From: Sulfuriferula sp.
GTDB taxonomy: Bacteria; Pseudomonadota; Gammaproteobacteria; Burkholderiales; Sulfuriferulaceae
NCBI GenBank assembly: GCA_013140765.1
Contig: JABFSE010000008.1
Span: forward strand, 1-64,000
Direction: 5' to 3'
DNA length: 64,000 nucleotides
Shown here piece after piece: positions 42,709 to 53,399 of the stretch. The position numbers and the translations under genes were made by a program. Every line of letters starts with the position of its first letter. Within the stretch, counting starts at the first letter, position 1. Below the pieces are notes generated by a model. That model was not told where the DNA came from. It saw nothing but the letters and a program-made list of their open reading frames with translations, and made no database searches.

Positions 42709-42879
42709 GTCAGACAGTGGTTATTTTATTATGGGGCGGTAACGGTAGGCATTAGCCGAGAATCACTATATCGCGCACTATCCGCAAAAGGTAATCCCAC
42801 ATTAAAAACCTTGCTTGTCGTCCTTAAAACCGTAGGCATGAAACTCAGCGTAGAAGCAGATCAGCACATTACTGCATAA
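42709..42879 (+). pseudogene. C-terminal remnant of a HigA-like HTH addiction-module antidote
   Basis: Open frame without a start: GAVTVGISRESLYRALSAKGNPTLKTLLVVLKTVGMKLSVEADQHITA*. Confidence 0.65.
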
Positions 42880-42885
42880 ACCCCA

Positions 42886-43786
42886 TCACCCCAGCCGATT
42901 ATCCGCAGGATGATAACGCGGGTCTTCCAGCACGTTGATTTCTATCATACCTTTAGCTTTATCAAGTAATTCCAGGCAATCTGGGCTTAAATGGCGTAAA
43001 TGCAGTTTTTTGCCCGCTTGCGTGTAACGCTCTGCCAGTGCATCAATCGCATTGATGGCAGAGTGATCTTTAACCCGAGCAAATTTGAAATCAATAACGA
43101 TTTCATCGGGGTCGTCTTTGGGGGTAAATAAGGCTGCAAAATTATGCGTGGAAGCAAAAAACAACGCACCATGCAATTCATACACTTTCCAGTTGTGCTC
43201 ATCCGTCGTCACTTTGACTTCGATATGTTTAGCCTGTTGCCAAGCGAACACCAAGGCCGAAATAATCACGCCGACTATCACCGCCATTGCCAAATCCGTC
43301 AGCACCGTCACTATCGCCACCGTCAAGCCGACCAATACATCGGCTGGCGGCACTTTGCCGAATAAGCGGAAGCTGCCCCACTCAAATGTTTTTTCCGACA
43401 CCATGAACATCAAGCCAATTAACGCCGCCAGCGGTATCATTTGTATCCACTCGGACGCAAACAGAATAAAACTCAACAGGAACAGCGCTGCCGCAATACC
43501 CGAGATATTTTTCACTGCGCCATTGGTCACGTTAATCATGCTCTGGCCTATCATCGCACAGCCACCCATACCGCCAAAAAACCCAGTCACTACGTTCGCC
43601 ACGCCCGCCTATCAACGACGTAATCAGCGACACCATGAACGCAGCATACAAGCCCACCAGCGGATGAACATGCGCCACAAAAGCAAAGGCTATCGCCTCA
43701 GGCACTAATGCCAGCGCGACTATCAAACCGCTTAATAGGTTAATTTTAATCTCAGGGAAATTTCGTAAATTCATAAAACGCATAAC
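42886..43786 (-). pseudogene. SulP-family anion transporter gene with internal out-of-frame deletion
   Basis: N-terminal frame [34 protein letters not shown]...SLITSLIGG joins out of frame to ...[25 protein letters not shown] plus STAS-like C-terminus. Confidence 0.85.
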
Positions 43787-44085
43787 AACCTCACCAAGCA
43801 AACCATGCGTTAAACACATACCTTGCCATACAATAGTTTTAGACTAGCAACCACAGCACGAACGTATAAATAGCCGCGTAAAAAGTGACCGAATAGGAGA
43901 TAAAACGATAGCCGCAATACCAGCGGCGGAATAAAACCAAGAAATTACATGGGTATAGCTCAAGTTGAGTTATTGTCGATTTAAGTACGAATCATACCGA
44001 ATACCACGTTGATGCTTAAGCTAAATGGTCTATCAATCATGCTTATCTCGACAACATTTATAACGCGACTAATTCAGCGCCGCTA

Positions 44086-45270
44086 TTACACCCGAGGCAA
44101 GCGCAACGATAATCCCCATGCCAGCGAGATGAAGCCTGCCGACAGCCACAAACAACCGATTAAGCCGTATTGCTGATAACCCCAGCCTGATAGCACCGTA
44201 CCCACCAATCGCCCGCCTGCATTTGCCATGTAGTAAAAGCCGACTTTGAGCGCGACTTTATCGTTGTCGGCGTAAGCCAATATCAAGTACGAATGCAATG
44301 CCGAGTTAATCGCAAACACAATACCGAACACTATCAAGCCCAGCACTAGCACGCTGGCACTGTCCCAGCATTGCATGAGTGCTAACGCCATACCAACGGG
44401 GATAATCAATAAAACGCCCGACCATAATTGCGCGGCTTTTGCGTCAGCAGGACGTGCGCGTAACAGCATGGGCACGGCGGCTTGGACGATGCCGTAGCCG
44501 ATTACCCACAACGCCATAAAACTGCCTACCCAGATAAAATCCCAATGCAATTCGCTATACATAAACACAGGCACGGCGACGACAAACCAGACATCACGTG
44601 CGCCAAACAGGAAAAACCGTGCGGCAGACAGCCAGTTTATCGCGGCGTTATTAGAAAACACCTGTGTGAATTTGGTTTTAGCCGTCGATTTACCCAGCTC
44701 ACGCGGCAGTATCAGCATGGTCGCCAACATCACCATCAGCAAACTAGCCGCTAAGATAAGTAACGCATGACTAAATCCAACCAGCGTCAATAGCATTGCG
44801 CCGAGAAAAAAACCTACGCCTTTCAAAGCGTTTTTTGACCCCGTGAGCAAGACTACCCATTTGAACAAACGCGCACTCTCGCCTTGTGGCACTAGCGTTT
44901 TAACGCTGGATTTAGCCGACATTTTGTTCAAATCTTTAGCAATGCCCGACACCGCCTGCGCAAACATAACATACGGCACTGTCAGCATTGCCACAGGCAC
45001 GGCGAGCATGGCTAACGCGCCAACTTGCATCGCCATGCCTAAGTGCATCGTAACGTTCATACCCAAACGATCAGCCAGCCAACCGCCGACCAGATTCGTA
45101 ACAATGCCGAAAAACTCGTAAAACAAAAATAGCATCGCAATCGCAAACGGACTATAACCCAACTGATGAAAATACAGCACCACCAGCATCCGTATCGCGC
45201 CATCAGTGAGGGTAAACGCCCAATAACCGCCCGTCACCGTCAGATAATTACGTAAGTCGCGATTCATCAT
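44086..45270 (-). CDS. arsJ: organoarsenical efflux MFS transporter ArsJ
   Basis: MNRDLRNYLTVTGGYWAFTLTDGAIRMLVVLYFHQLGYSPFAIAMLFLFYEFFGIVTNLVGGWLADRLG; adjacent GAPDH. Confidence 0.9.
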   Translation of the reverse strand: MMNRDLRNYLTVTGGYWAFTLTDGAIRMLVVLYFHQLGYSPFAIAMLFLFYEFFGIVTNLVGGWLADRLGMNVTMHLGMAMQVGALAMLAVPVAMLTVPYVMFAQAVSGIAKDLNKMSAKSSVKTLVPQGESARLFKWVVLLTGSKNALKGVGFFLGAMLLTLVGFSHALLILAASLLMVMLATMLILPRELGKSTAKTKFTQVFSNNAAINWLSAARFFLFGARDVWFVVAVPVFMYSELHWDFIWVGSFMALWVIGYGIVQAAVPMLLRARPADAKAAQLWSGVLLIIPVGMALALMQCWDSASVLVLGLIVFGIVFAINSALHSYLILAYADNDKVALKVGFYYMANAGGRLVGTVLSGWGYQQYGLIGCLWLSAGFISLAWGLSLRLPRV

Positions 45271-46265
45271 TACAAACTACGCGCCACTTTTACCGCCAAT
45301 TCCATCATACGATTCACGTAACCCCATTCGTTGTCATACCAAGCATAGATTTTAACTTGCGTATCATCTATCACCATGGTTGAGGGCGCGTCGATAATGG
45401 ATGAGCGCGGGTCGTTTTTGTAATCGACCGACACCAATGGGCGCGTCTCATAGCCCAATATACCTTGCAGATATGTCTCAGCGGCCGTTTTGAAATAGCC
45501 GTTAATTTCCTCCGCCGTGACAGCGCGTTGCGCCTCAAATACGAAATCAGTCAATGACGCATTGAGCAAAGGCACGCGCACTGCGTGGCCATTGAGCTTG
45601 CCCGCCAGCTCGGGAAATATGTTGGCAATTGCTTTAGCAGAGCCTGTGGTCGTCGGTATCAGCGACTCACCACACGCCCGCGCACGGCGTAAATCTTTAT
45701 GCCCTTTGTCAATAATCGTCTGCGTATTGGTCATATTGTGCAAAGTTGTCATGCAGCCATGCACTATCCCGACCTGCTCGTGCATCACCTTCACCACAGG
45801 TGCAAGGCAATTCGTCGTACACGATGCCGCTGTCAGCAAATGATGCGTATCAGGCTGGTAGAGGTCATCATTCACGCCATAAACCACATTCAACGCGCCC
45901 TCAACAGGTGCGGCAACGATGACTTTTTTCACCCCTTGATCAAAGTAGGCTTGCAACTGCGCGGCTTTGCGAAATTTGCCTGTGCACTCAATCACAATGT
46001 CGCAACCTGACCAATCGGTAGCCGCAATGTCTTGATTTGCACTATAGTTAATTGCCGTACCGTCAACCACGACACGCCCATCCTCAACACCACAATCCGC
46101 GTGCCAAATACCATGGACAGAATCGAATTTCAGCAAATGCGCCGCCGTTGCCGCTTGCCCCGCTATCTCATTGATTTGTTTGAATACAAAAGCAGAATTT
46201 CCCCACGCCGCACGCAAGCCTAACCGCCCCATACGTCCAAAACCATTGATACCTATCGTCGCCAT
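45270..46265 (-). CDS. ArsJ-associated glyceraldehyde-3-phosphate dehydrogenase
   Basis: [48 protein letters not shown]; abuts arsJ. Confidence 0.92.
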   Translation of the reverse strand: MATIGINGFGRMGRLGLRAAWGNSAFVFKQINEIAGQAATAAHLLKFDSVHGIWHADCGVEDGRVVVDGTAINYSANQDIAATDWSGCDIVIECTGKFRKAAQLQAYFDQGVKKVIVAAPVEGALNVVYGVNDDLYQPDTHHLLTAASCTTNCLAPVVKVMHEQVGIVHGCMTTLHNMTNTQTIIDKGHKDLRRARACGESLIPTTTGSAKAIANIFPELAGKLNGHAVRVPLLNASLTDFVFEAQRAVTAEEINGYFKTAAETYLQGILGYETRPLVSVDYKNDPRSSIIDAPSTMVIDDTQVKIYAWYDNEWGYVNRMMELAVKVARSL

Positions 46266-46425
46266 TTTGCTTATTCCCGTTAAATTGATATGCAAGTCAT
46301 TATATGCGCCAATTAAAATATATAAAATACCGAATATATAAGGTTCACAAAAAGTTCACAAACAACCATGCGCATAAAAAATGCGTGTACAATCTCCTCA
46401 TCGAGTTAAAGTGAGCATAGCCATC

Positions 46426-46671
46426 ATGCAAAATCATTACAACGTACACGCCCCCAAGAAAGCAACTAACCTGACTGTCAACACCTCCTTATTAAGCACA
46501 GCAAAGGACTTGGACATCAATTTATCAGCTGTATTTGAGCAAGCATTAGCTTACACAGTGCAAATAAAAAAGCGTGAATTATGGTTGCGCGACAACCAAG
46601 CCGCCATCACCGACTATAACGATGATGTCGCCAAAAATGGTGTTTTTAGTGATAGCTTGCGTAGTTTCTAA
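46426..46671 (+). CDS. ccdA: CcdA-family antitoxin
   Basis: KKATNLTVNTSLLSTAKDLDINLSAVFEQAL... WLRDNQAAITDYNDDVAKNGVFSDSLRSF. Confidence 0.93.
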   Translation: MQNHYNVHAPKKATNLTVNTSLLSTAKDLDINLSAVFEQALAYTVQIKKRELWLRDNQAAITDYNDDVAKNGVFSDSLRSF

Positions 46672-46988
46672 TGGCTCAATTCAGCGTTTACCGCAACAAA
46701 GATAAAGGCACTCAAGCCCACACGCCTTTATTGCTGGATGTACAAAGCGATTTAATTATCGACTTAACGACACGGGTAGTTATACCACTCAGATTAGTAA
46801 CGACACTAAACGGTAAAGTTATGCAAACTTTGATACCGTTATGTGAAATTGAAAACAGCATCTACGCCGCGATGACACCTCAATTAGCAGGGATTTCCAT
46901 CAAACAATTAGGTGAAAAAGTGGCTGATTTAAGTCAGCAACGCGACGACATTATCGCCGCGCTGGATTTATTGCTGACAGGGATTTAA
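46671..46988 (+). CDS. ccdB: CcdB-family toxin
   Basis: FSVYRNKDKGTQAHTPLLLDVQSDLIIDLTTRVVIPL; TAATG overlap with ccdA. Confidence 0.93.
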   Translation: MAQFSVYRNKDKGTQAHTPLLLDVQSDLIIDLTTRVVIPLRLVTTLNGKVMQTLIPLCEIENSIYAAMTPQLAGISIKQLGEKVADLSQQRDDIIAALDLLLTGI

Positions 46989-46989
46989 C

Positions 46990-47283
46990 CTAAGCAGCCA
47001 CTGCCGAAGTTAATATAGTCAGTGCCATAGACGCATGTTCAGCGACTTCACGCCCCAAATCGGTTAAATAACCGCCGTCCACCTCGGTAATCAAGCCTTT
47101 GTCATACAACCGACCAACCGTCGCAATCACATTGGCATCGGCTGTTTTATGCACCTTAACGCCTTGTTGCAGCGTGGTTAAATCATAGCGTAGCAAGGCA
47201 TTCAACTCATCGACTAAATCTTGGCTATAGTTCATCATCATTCCTCGCAGTAACACCCCCCACAGCAGGAGGTGAATTTTCAC
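46990..47283 (-). CDS. TIGR02647-family small protein
   Basis: YSQDLVDELNALLRYDLTTLQQGVKVHKTADANVIATVGRLYDKGLITEVDGGYLTDLGREVAEHA. Confidence 0.8.
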   Translation of the reverse strand: MKIHLLLWGVLLRGMMMNYSQDLVDELNALLRYDLTTLQQGVKVHKTADANVIATVGRLYDKGLITEVDGGYLTDLGREVAEHASMALTILTSAVAA

Positions 47284-47396
47284 ATTAAACTACTCATCCA
47301 TGCACGTCAATTATTGCATTGGCGAAATACCCTATTTAGCCATAACCAGACGCTACACACCATAAACACACCAAATTATCACGCAATGATATTCAA

Positions 47397-50300
47397 CTAA
47401 CGCTTCCGTATCAAAACCCGATACAACACAGGCATCACTATCAGCACCAGCGGCAGTTGCACGATCAGCCCAGCAATGATCGCTACTGCCAATGGCTGTT
47501 GCATGGCCGAACCCTGACCCAATGCGAAAGCCAGCGGCAACAACGTCAAGATGGCTGCAAATGTCGTCATCGCTATCGGACGCATACGATTTTTACCCGC
47601 ATTGATCAGCGCATCGGCAAATGACATTTTTTCTGACAAATCGCGATATTCGGAGAAGTAAAAAATAGCCACTTCGGTGACGATACCAATAATCATGGTC
47701 ATGCCCATCATCGCTGAGATATTGAGTTCTATACCAGTCAGCCACAAGCCAGTAAACACCGCCGACACCGCCAGCAAAGGAATCGCCAGGATTGCCAGCG
47801 CGATGCGGAAGCTTTCATACATGAATAGCAGTAATAAAAACACCAACCCTATTGCAGCAATAAACACAGCTATCAGACCCTGAAAAGCAATTTGCTGCTG
47901 CGCGTACATCCCGCCCAATTCAAAATACATGCCCTTGGGGAGTAAATTGGGCTGTGCCATGATCTGCTTAATATCCGTGATGACTGCGCTCATAGAACGC
48001 CCGCTGATACGCCCCGTCACCGCCACCATGCGCTTCAGGTTCTCGCGACGGATTTGTGGCTGACCGCTGATTGGCACGATGTTGGCAACGCGTTTTAGCG
48101 GGAACACATGGCCATCAGGCGCGCGTATCAGCAATTTACCTACGTCTGGCGTAATCGCCCGTTGGTCATGTGGTATCCACACACGCACACCGACCAGCTT
48201 CGGGCCATTTTGCATCTGCGTGGTAACGACACCTGCCAGATAACCACTCACTATCTGCGTAATGCTGTCGGGATTCATGCCCTCCAATGCCGCTTTAACA
48301 CGGTCCACATGGATTTCCAGCGCATCGCCTGCGGGATTGATGCCATCGCGCGTGTCCACTACGCCTGCCACTTTATTGATAGCCGCCTGCACTTTTTTCG
48401 CGGTGGCTTGCAATTCATCCTGATTGTCACCAAACAACTTGATTTCTATCGGTTGCGGCACAGCGGTCAGATCACCAATCACATCTTCCATCAACTGCGC
48501 CATTTCGATATTCAGCCCTGGCACAGTCTGTTCGACCTGGGTGCGTATGTCGTCCATCACGATTTCTATATTGGGTCGTGTACCTGATTTCAGGCGGATA
48601 AAAAAATCGCCCTCGTTGGCCTCAGCGATACCGCCACCCAATTGTGTTCCCGTGCGCCGCGAATAAGTATCGACATTGGGGTTGGCCTTGATAATCGTCT
48701 CGACTTGCTGCAATAGCCTGTCCGTCTCGGTCAGTGACGTGCCTGGTGCCGAACGATAATCCAGAATAAAACCGCCCTCGTCCATCGCGGGCATAAATCC
48801 AGAACCTACCTGACTAAAGCCGATATAACCCACACCCAACAACGGCACAACCAATAACAACAGCAGTAAGGGGCGTGCCAACATGCGGTGCATTAACGCT
48901 GCATAACGCTGATGTAACCAGTCAGTAAACTTGCCGCCTTCTTCCTGATTTGCATCCTTTTCTGTCAAAAAATGATCCGCTAATATCGGTACTGCCAGCG
49001 AAGTCACCAGAAAAGAAATAATCAAGCCCGCCGCCATGGTAAGCGACAAGGCTTTGAAAAACGCGCCCGTCACGCCAGTCAAAAACGCCAACGGTAAAAA
49101 GATAATAATGGTAGATGCCGATGAGCCAGCCAAAGGACGCATAAATTCAGCCGCCGCAGCCATCACCTTGCCATGATGCTCGCCGCTGGCGCCACGCAAA
49201 CGCCGCACGATATGCTCTATCATCACAATCGCATCGTCGATAATCAGCCCAACTGCCGCCGCCATGCCACCCAGCGTCATGATGTTAAAGCTCATCCCCA
49301 ATGCGTAGAGCAAAACCACTGTCGCCGCCAGCACCGTTGGCACCACCACTGCTGCAATCAAAGTGATTTTGATATTGCGCAAGAACAACAACAAAACCAG
49401 CACCGCCAGACCGGTGCCTATGAGTATTGCATCGCGCACGCTTGCCGCCGAATCCAGCACCAGCACACTTTGGTCATACCAATTGGCCAGTTTCACACCT
49501 GCGGGCAATTGTGCTTGGTAAACCGCCAGTTTTGCCGCCACGTCTCGCGCTATTTGTACGCTATTACTGCCAGGCTGTTGATAGATATTAAACAACACGG
49601 CTGGACGACCATCAGCATTAACACGTGTCCATTGCGGCACAACGCCATCACTGACTTTTGCCACATCTTCCAGCCGCACTATCGCGCCGCCGCTGGTTTT
49701 AATCACCGTATCACTAATCTGGCGCATGGATGTCAGCCGCGTATCGGCAATCGTCAGATAAAGTTTGTAATGATCTTCCAGCCGCCCCACCGCCGTCACC
49801 ACATTCGCCGCACTCAAGGCTTGCGCCACATCCGTCAGCGTCAGCCCATAGGCATTGAGACGCGCAGGGTCAACGGTGACGCGATATTCCTGCTGCGCAC
49901 CGCCGATTACTTCTATCCGCGCCACCCCGTTCACACTCGACAACAAGGGGCGCAATTGATAACGCGCCAAATCGTATAAAGCAGTTTGCGATTGCGTTGC
50001 CGAGGTCAGACTGTATGCCAGTATAGGAAACACGGTCGGATCCATGCGCCGCGTCATCATCTGCGTGCCAACTGGCAAGGTAGGCAACACTTGGGTAATC
50101 GCCTGATTGATTTGCGAAGTCGCCAGCCCCATATCAATCCCCCAGTCGAAGCTCACCGACACTTCTGCCGAACCGCGACTGGTAGTGGAGCGCACATCGC
50201 GCACACCTGGCACGCGCCGTACTGCTTCTTCTACCGGTTGCGTCACTGCCAGCATCATCAAGTCTGCTGGTCTGTCACCTGCATCCAGCGACACCACCAC

Positions 50301-50432
50301 GCGCGGAAAATCCACATTAGGGAACAAAGTCACCGGCAATTTGAATGCCGCCACCATGCCTGCCACCGCCAGCAGTGCCAGCAAGAATAAAATAGAACGC
50401 CGATGCGACTGCATCCAAACGGTAAAATTCAT
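47397..50432 (-). CDS. RND efflux transporter permease (AcrB/CusA-type)
   Basis: About 1011 aa with RND motifs: VTLFPNVDFPRVVVSLDAGDRPADLM, GLIIDDAIVMIEHIVRR, RNRMRPIAMTTFAAILTLLPLA. Confidence 0.94.
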   Translation of the reverse strand: MNFTVWMQSHRRSILFLLALLAVAGMVAAFKLPVTLFPNVDFPRVVVSLDAGDRPADLMMLAVTQPVEEAVRRVPGVRDVRSTTSRGSAEVSVSFDWGIDMGLATSQINQAITQVLPTLPVGTQMMTRRMDPTVFPILAYSLTSATQSQTALYDLARYQLRPLLSSVNGVARIEVIGGAQQEYRVTVDPARLNAYGLTLTDVAQALSAANVVTAVGRLEDHYKLYLTIADTRLTSMRQISDTVIKTSGGAIVRLEDVAKVSDGVVPQWTRVNADGRPAVLFNIYQQPGSNSVQIARDVAAKLAVYQAQLPAGVKLANWYDQSVLVLDSAASVRDAILIGTGLAVLVLLLFLRNIKITLIAAVVVPTVLAATVVLLYALGMSFNIMTLGGMAAAVGLIIDDAIVMIEHIVRRLRGASGEHHGKVMAAAAEFMRPLAGSSASTIIIFLPLAFLTGVTGAFFKALSLTMAAGLIISFLVTSLAVPILADHFLTEKDANQEEGGKFTDWLHQRYAALMHRMLARPLLLLLLVVPLLGVGYIGFSQVGSGFMPAMDEGGFILDYRSAPGTSLTETDRLLQQVETIIKANPNVDTYSRRTGTQLGGGIAEANEGDFFIRLKSGTRPNIEIVMDDIRTQVEQTVPGLNIEMAQLMEDVIGDLTAVPQPIEIKLFGDNQDELQATAKKVQAAINKVAGVVDTRDGINPAGDALEIHVDRVKAALEGMNPDSITQIVSGYLAGVVTTQMQNGPKLVGVRVWIPHDQRAITPDVGKLLIRAPDGHVFPLKRVANIVPISGQPQIRRENLKRMVAVTGRISGRSMSAVITDIKQIMAQPNLLPKGMYFELGGMYAQQQIAFQGLIAVFIAAIGLVFLLLLFMYESFRIALAILAIPLLAVSAVFTGLWLTGIELNISAMMGMTMIIGIVTEVAIFYFSEYRDLSEKMSFADALINAGKNRMRPIAMTTFAAILTLLPLAFALGQGSAMQQPLAVAIIAGLIVQLPLVLIVMPVLYRVLIRKR

Positions 50433-51442
50433 TGCTTGCCTCCGCGCACAGCCATGCCGTCCTGCAACTCATAATTACCCAGACTTACCACAGGCGCACC
50501 TTTCACAAAATCGCCCGTCACTGCGACCCTACCATCTTGTTCCAGTCCAGTTTGTACATTGATACGCTGGGCATGACCCTGCTGCACCTGAAACAAATAA
50601 GCCCCCTGGGTGTCGCGCAATATCGCTGATCGTGGCACGACCCAAGCCGCCTGTTGCCCTAACTGAATAGAGGCACGCACCCGGGTTCCTGTCATCAGGC
50701 TGCTATCCGACAACTCAACCAATACATCGACCAGTTGGGTTTGAGGGTTGATCATGCCGAACACTTGCGTCACACGCCCTTTGACACTGCGTGAGTTATT
50801 AAACACGGATACGACTTCTACTTGCATCCCCGTCCGCACTTTAGTGACATCCTCTGGCTCTATGCCCAGAATAACGCGCTGACTACCCGATTTAGCCAGC
50901 TGCACCACCGCCATGCCCGCCGCCAGACGGTCGCCAGGCAACACCGATACCACCGCTATCAACCCATCAAAAGGCGCAACGACTTGCTCCAGCGCCTTGC
51001 CTGCGCCGATTTTTTGCTGCGCATTTAATGCCGCCAGCGCATCAGCAACCGCTTTATCTGCCGCGCCTAATTGCGATTGCGTTGCCAGTTGCTGACCCAA
51101 CAATTGCGCTACGCGTGTCCGTTCAGCCTGTGCAAAATGCAATGCAGTGACTGCCTGCTGATATGTCAGCGCCGCATCTGTGCCAGTGCCAAATGCAATC
51201 AGTGTCGTGCCCTTGGTCACTCGCTGTCCCGCGTTGACATACACCGCCTGTACTTGCCCAGCTCGCGGCAAACTCACGCTTTGCACGTTACGCGCATCGC
51301 TTGAAACCACACCATAACCCGACACCGTATCGGTCAGCATTTGCTGTTGCAATGCGACCGTTTGTACTGCGGCACTTACGCTATCCGCCGCCCAGGCTGG
51401 TACTGCCAACAACATTGCCAACAATAATGGTATGCACTTCAT
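50429..51442 (-). CDS. RND periplasmic adaptor (membrane fusion protein)
   Basis: AGQVQAVYVNAGQRVTKGTTLIAFGTG, VVAPFDGLIAVVSVLPGDRLAAGM; overlaps the permease. Confidence 0.92.
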   Translation of the reverse strand: MKCIPLLLAMLLAVPAWAADSVSAAVQTVALQQQMLTDTVSGYGVVSSDARNVQSVSLPRAGQVQAVYVNAGQRVTKGTTLIAFGTGTDAALTYQQAVTALHFAQAERTRVAQLLGQQLATQSQLGAADKAVADALAALNAQQKIGAGKALEQVVAPFDGLIAVVSVLPGDRLAAGMAVVQLAKSGSQRVILGIEPEDVTKVRTGMQVEVVSVFNNSRSVKGRVTQVFGMINPQTQLVDVLVELSDSSLMTGTRVRASIQLGQQAAWVVPRSAILRDTQGAYLFQVQQGHAQRINVQTGLEQDGRVAVTGDFVKGAPVVSLGNYELQDGMAVRGGKQ

Positions 51443-52812
51443 TTACTACTCCTTAATGCTGGTAAATCGGGTCCTAACAAGGTCTCCAGCGCAATACGCT
51501 GCTCCATCAATGCCTCTGCCAAATTGATAGATTCGGTTTTTTTATCCAGCAGACTCGTTTGCAAACGCACATAATCGGGTGCGGCAAGATTGCCTGCCCG
51601 ATACGCGACATCAGCACGTTGCGCCAGCTGTTGCAAAGCCGTCACCCCTTGCTGAGTGCGCTGCAATTGGGCTTGTAATAACGGTAGATTTTCTAGTGCG
51701 AAGGCAATTTCACTATGTGCGCTGTTGAGACGGTCTTGGTATTCATCAAACAATTTTTTTCGCGTTGCCTGCTCAATAGCGATATTGCCGCGATTACGGT
51801 TGAATATCGGCAAACTCAGGCTCAGACCAAAGCCCATGGTATAGAGCCCTGCCGTATCCCGCGCCCGCGTCACGCCAACATTCAATACAGGGAATTGCGC
51901 CAGCACGGCACCGCGATACTTCTCTTCCTGCGACTGATAGCCTGCCTGCAAAGCAAGCAAATCAGGGCGTAGCGTCAAGCGTTGCACAGCAATGTCAGCA
52001 ATACCAGACTCATCCAGCAGCGCAGGGTGCACCTCACCCACCAGCGTTACCTGTGCCGTCGCAGCCAGCCCCAGCAAACTATTCAAGCTGGCACGATTTT
52101 GCGCGACATTGCGTTCCAGTTCGTTGATTTGCCGTTCTGTATTTTGCAGTGCAACAAAGTCCGTGCTGGCAAAATCCAGCGTCACATTACCCGCCGCCAT
52201 CGCATGTTGACTGGCTTGATAACGTTGCATCCATAAATTACGCGCGGTTTGCAATTGTTGCATCAAAACAGCTTGTGCCGTAAGCCGCGTAAATAACAAT
52301 TTCGCTTGACTCACGACCTGCCACTCTTGCCACAGCAATTCCATATTGACGCGCTCGGTATCGCGATTCGCTGCATTTTTACGTGAAGAGCGCAACAACA
52401 AGGCGTTCACGTCATAACTCAAATTGTAATTAAACGCGTTCATTGTCCCCGCGCCACCATTGGTAGGGTGATCAGAAGTCATACCCAATTGCGGATCGGG
52501 CAACAAACCTGCTGCAAACGCCTGCGCTCGTGCCACACCCAAACCATCCCGCGCCTGCCGCAATTGTGGGTTATTCGCCACTGCCAGCATCGCCACTTCA
52601 TCGCTATCCAACCCGTCAGCGGGATTAAATACATGACTGCGCAATGCACGAAACGGCAATTGTGCTGGTTGCACGACCACTGCCGCAGCCGATTGCGGCA
52701 TATTCACCGTATCTGGCAAAGTCTGCGATGTATTATAGCTTGCACATCCCGACAATAGCACCAGACCAGCATATCCTGTTATTCTGCGTAAACGCATTAC
52801 CGCCCCTTTCAT
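51439..52812 (-). CDS. TolC-family outer membrane efflux protein
   Basis: Lipobox LSGCAS; paired repeats of OMF type; overlaps the adaptor gene. Confidence 0.9.
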   Translation of the reverse strand: MKGAVMRLRRITGYAGLVLLSGCASYNTSQTLPDTVNMPQSAAAVVVQPAQLPFRALRSHVFNPADGLDSDEVAMLAVANNPQLRQARDGLGVARAQAFAAGLLPDPQLGMTSDHPTNGGAGTMNAFNYNLSYDVNALLLRSSRKNAANRDTERVNMELLWQEWQVVSQAKLLFTRLTAQAVLMQQLQTARNLWMQRYQASQHAMAAGNVTLDFASTDFVALQNTERQINELERNVAQNRASLNSLLGLAATAQVTLVGEVHPALLDESGIADIAVQRLTLRPDLLALQAGYQSQEEKYRGAVLAQFPVLNVGVTRARDTAGLYTMGFGLSLSLPIFNRNRGNIAIEQATRKKLFDEYQDRLNSAHSEIAFALENLPLLQAQLQRTQQGVTALQQLAQRADVAYRAGNLAAPDYVRLQTSLLDKKTESINLAEALMEQRIALETLLGPDLPALRSSK

Positions 52813-52852
52813 TAAGCTATACGCAGTATATAGTGCCAGACTTAAACAATAC

Positions 52853-52884
52853 TTAAGCCGAGTAACTTACGCTACTCGGCTTAA
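52853..52884. terminator. 12-bp perfect hairpin between the PepSY gene and the efflux operon
   Basis: TTAAGCCGAGTA...TACTCGGCTTAA, short T-rich flanks. Confidence 0.6.
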
Positions 52885-52910
52885 CTTGTTTTGTTAAACA
52901 TCAATAAAAC

Positions 52911-53246
52911 CTAATCTGGGTTTGGACCTTCTTCCTTGTTTTCCAATACCGCACCTGTCTGGGCATCAACGCCCACTTCATGCGTGACCTTGCCTTCACG
53001 GATATCGAATGAATAACGCAGACCGCTACCACCCGCCTCTTTTTCCAACTCTTCATCGGTGATTTTGCCTGGGTGAGCTTTCAGTGCGATAGCCCGAGCC
53101 TCAGTCATTGTCACCTTGGCATGTTTTGCTAATGCCTCGCCTGTATAAGCCTGTGCACCCACTGTGCCTAACAACATCATCAATGCCACTGCTATTACGC
53201 TTTTATTCTGAACCATGATGAAAACTCCTTGATTAAAACAGCGCAA
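52911..53246 (-). CDS. PepSY domain protein
   Basis: HAKVTMTEARAIALKAHPGKITDEELEKEAGGSGLRYSFDIREGKVTHEVGVDAQTGAVLENKEEG. Confidence 0.9.
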   Translation of the reverse strand: MRCFNQGVFIMVQNKSVIAVALMMLLGTVGAQAYTGEALAKHAKVTMTEARAIALKAHPGKITDEELEKEAGGSGLRYSFDIREGKVTHEVGVDAQTGAVLENKEEGPNPD

Positions 53247-53399
53247 CGAAATGTTTTGCTGTGCTTACAGAATAAAGCGACAATACTTAAAAAAAACTTA
53301 AAGACTTTATTATCTTTTTATTTAATCATTCACAAAATACGCCTATTCAAATAAGGCATAGGCTTTTATACTTATCGGATAACCCACACGAGCATCGTC

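Noticed and set aside
43820-44085. Possible C-terminal membrane-protein remnant on the minus strand ([27 protein letters not shown])
   Set aside because: Short, no family recognised, frame choice arbitrary
45060-45090. GCCAGCC occurrences inside coding sequence (also near 29260, 49130, 52065)
   Set aside because: Explained by codon content of minus-strand genes; only the paired intergenic copies in the iron cluster are considered meaningful
49173-49979. 268-aa plus-strand ORF
   Set aside because: Lies antisense to the RND permease; low-complexity His/Gln/Arg-rich translation typical of a shadow ORF
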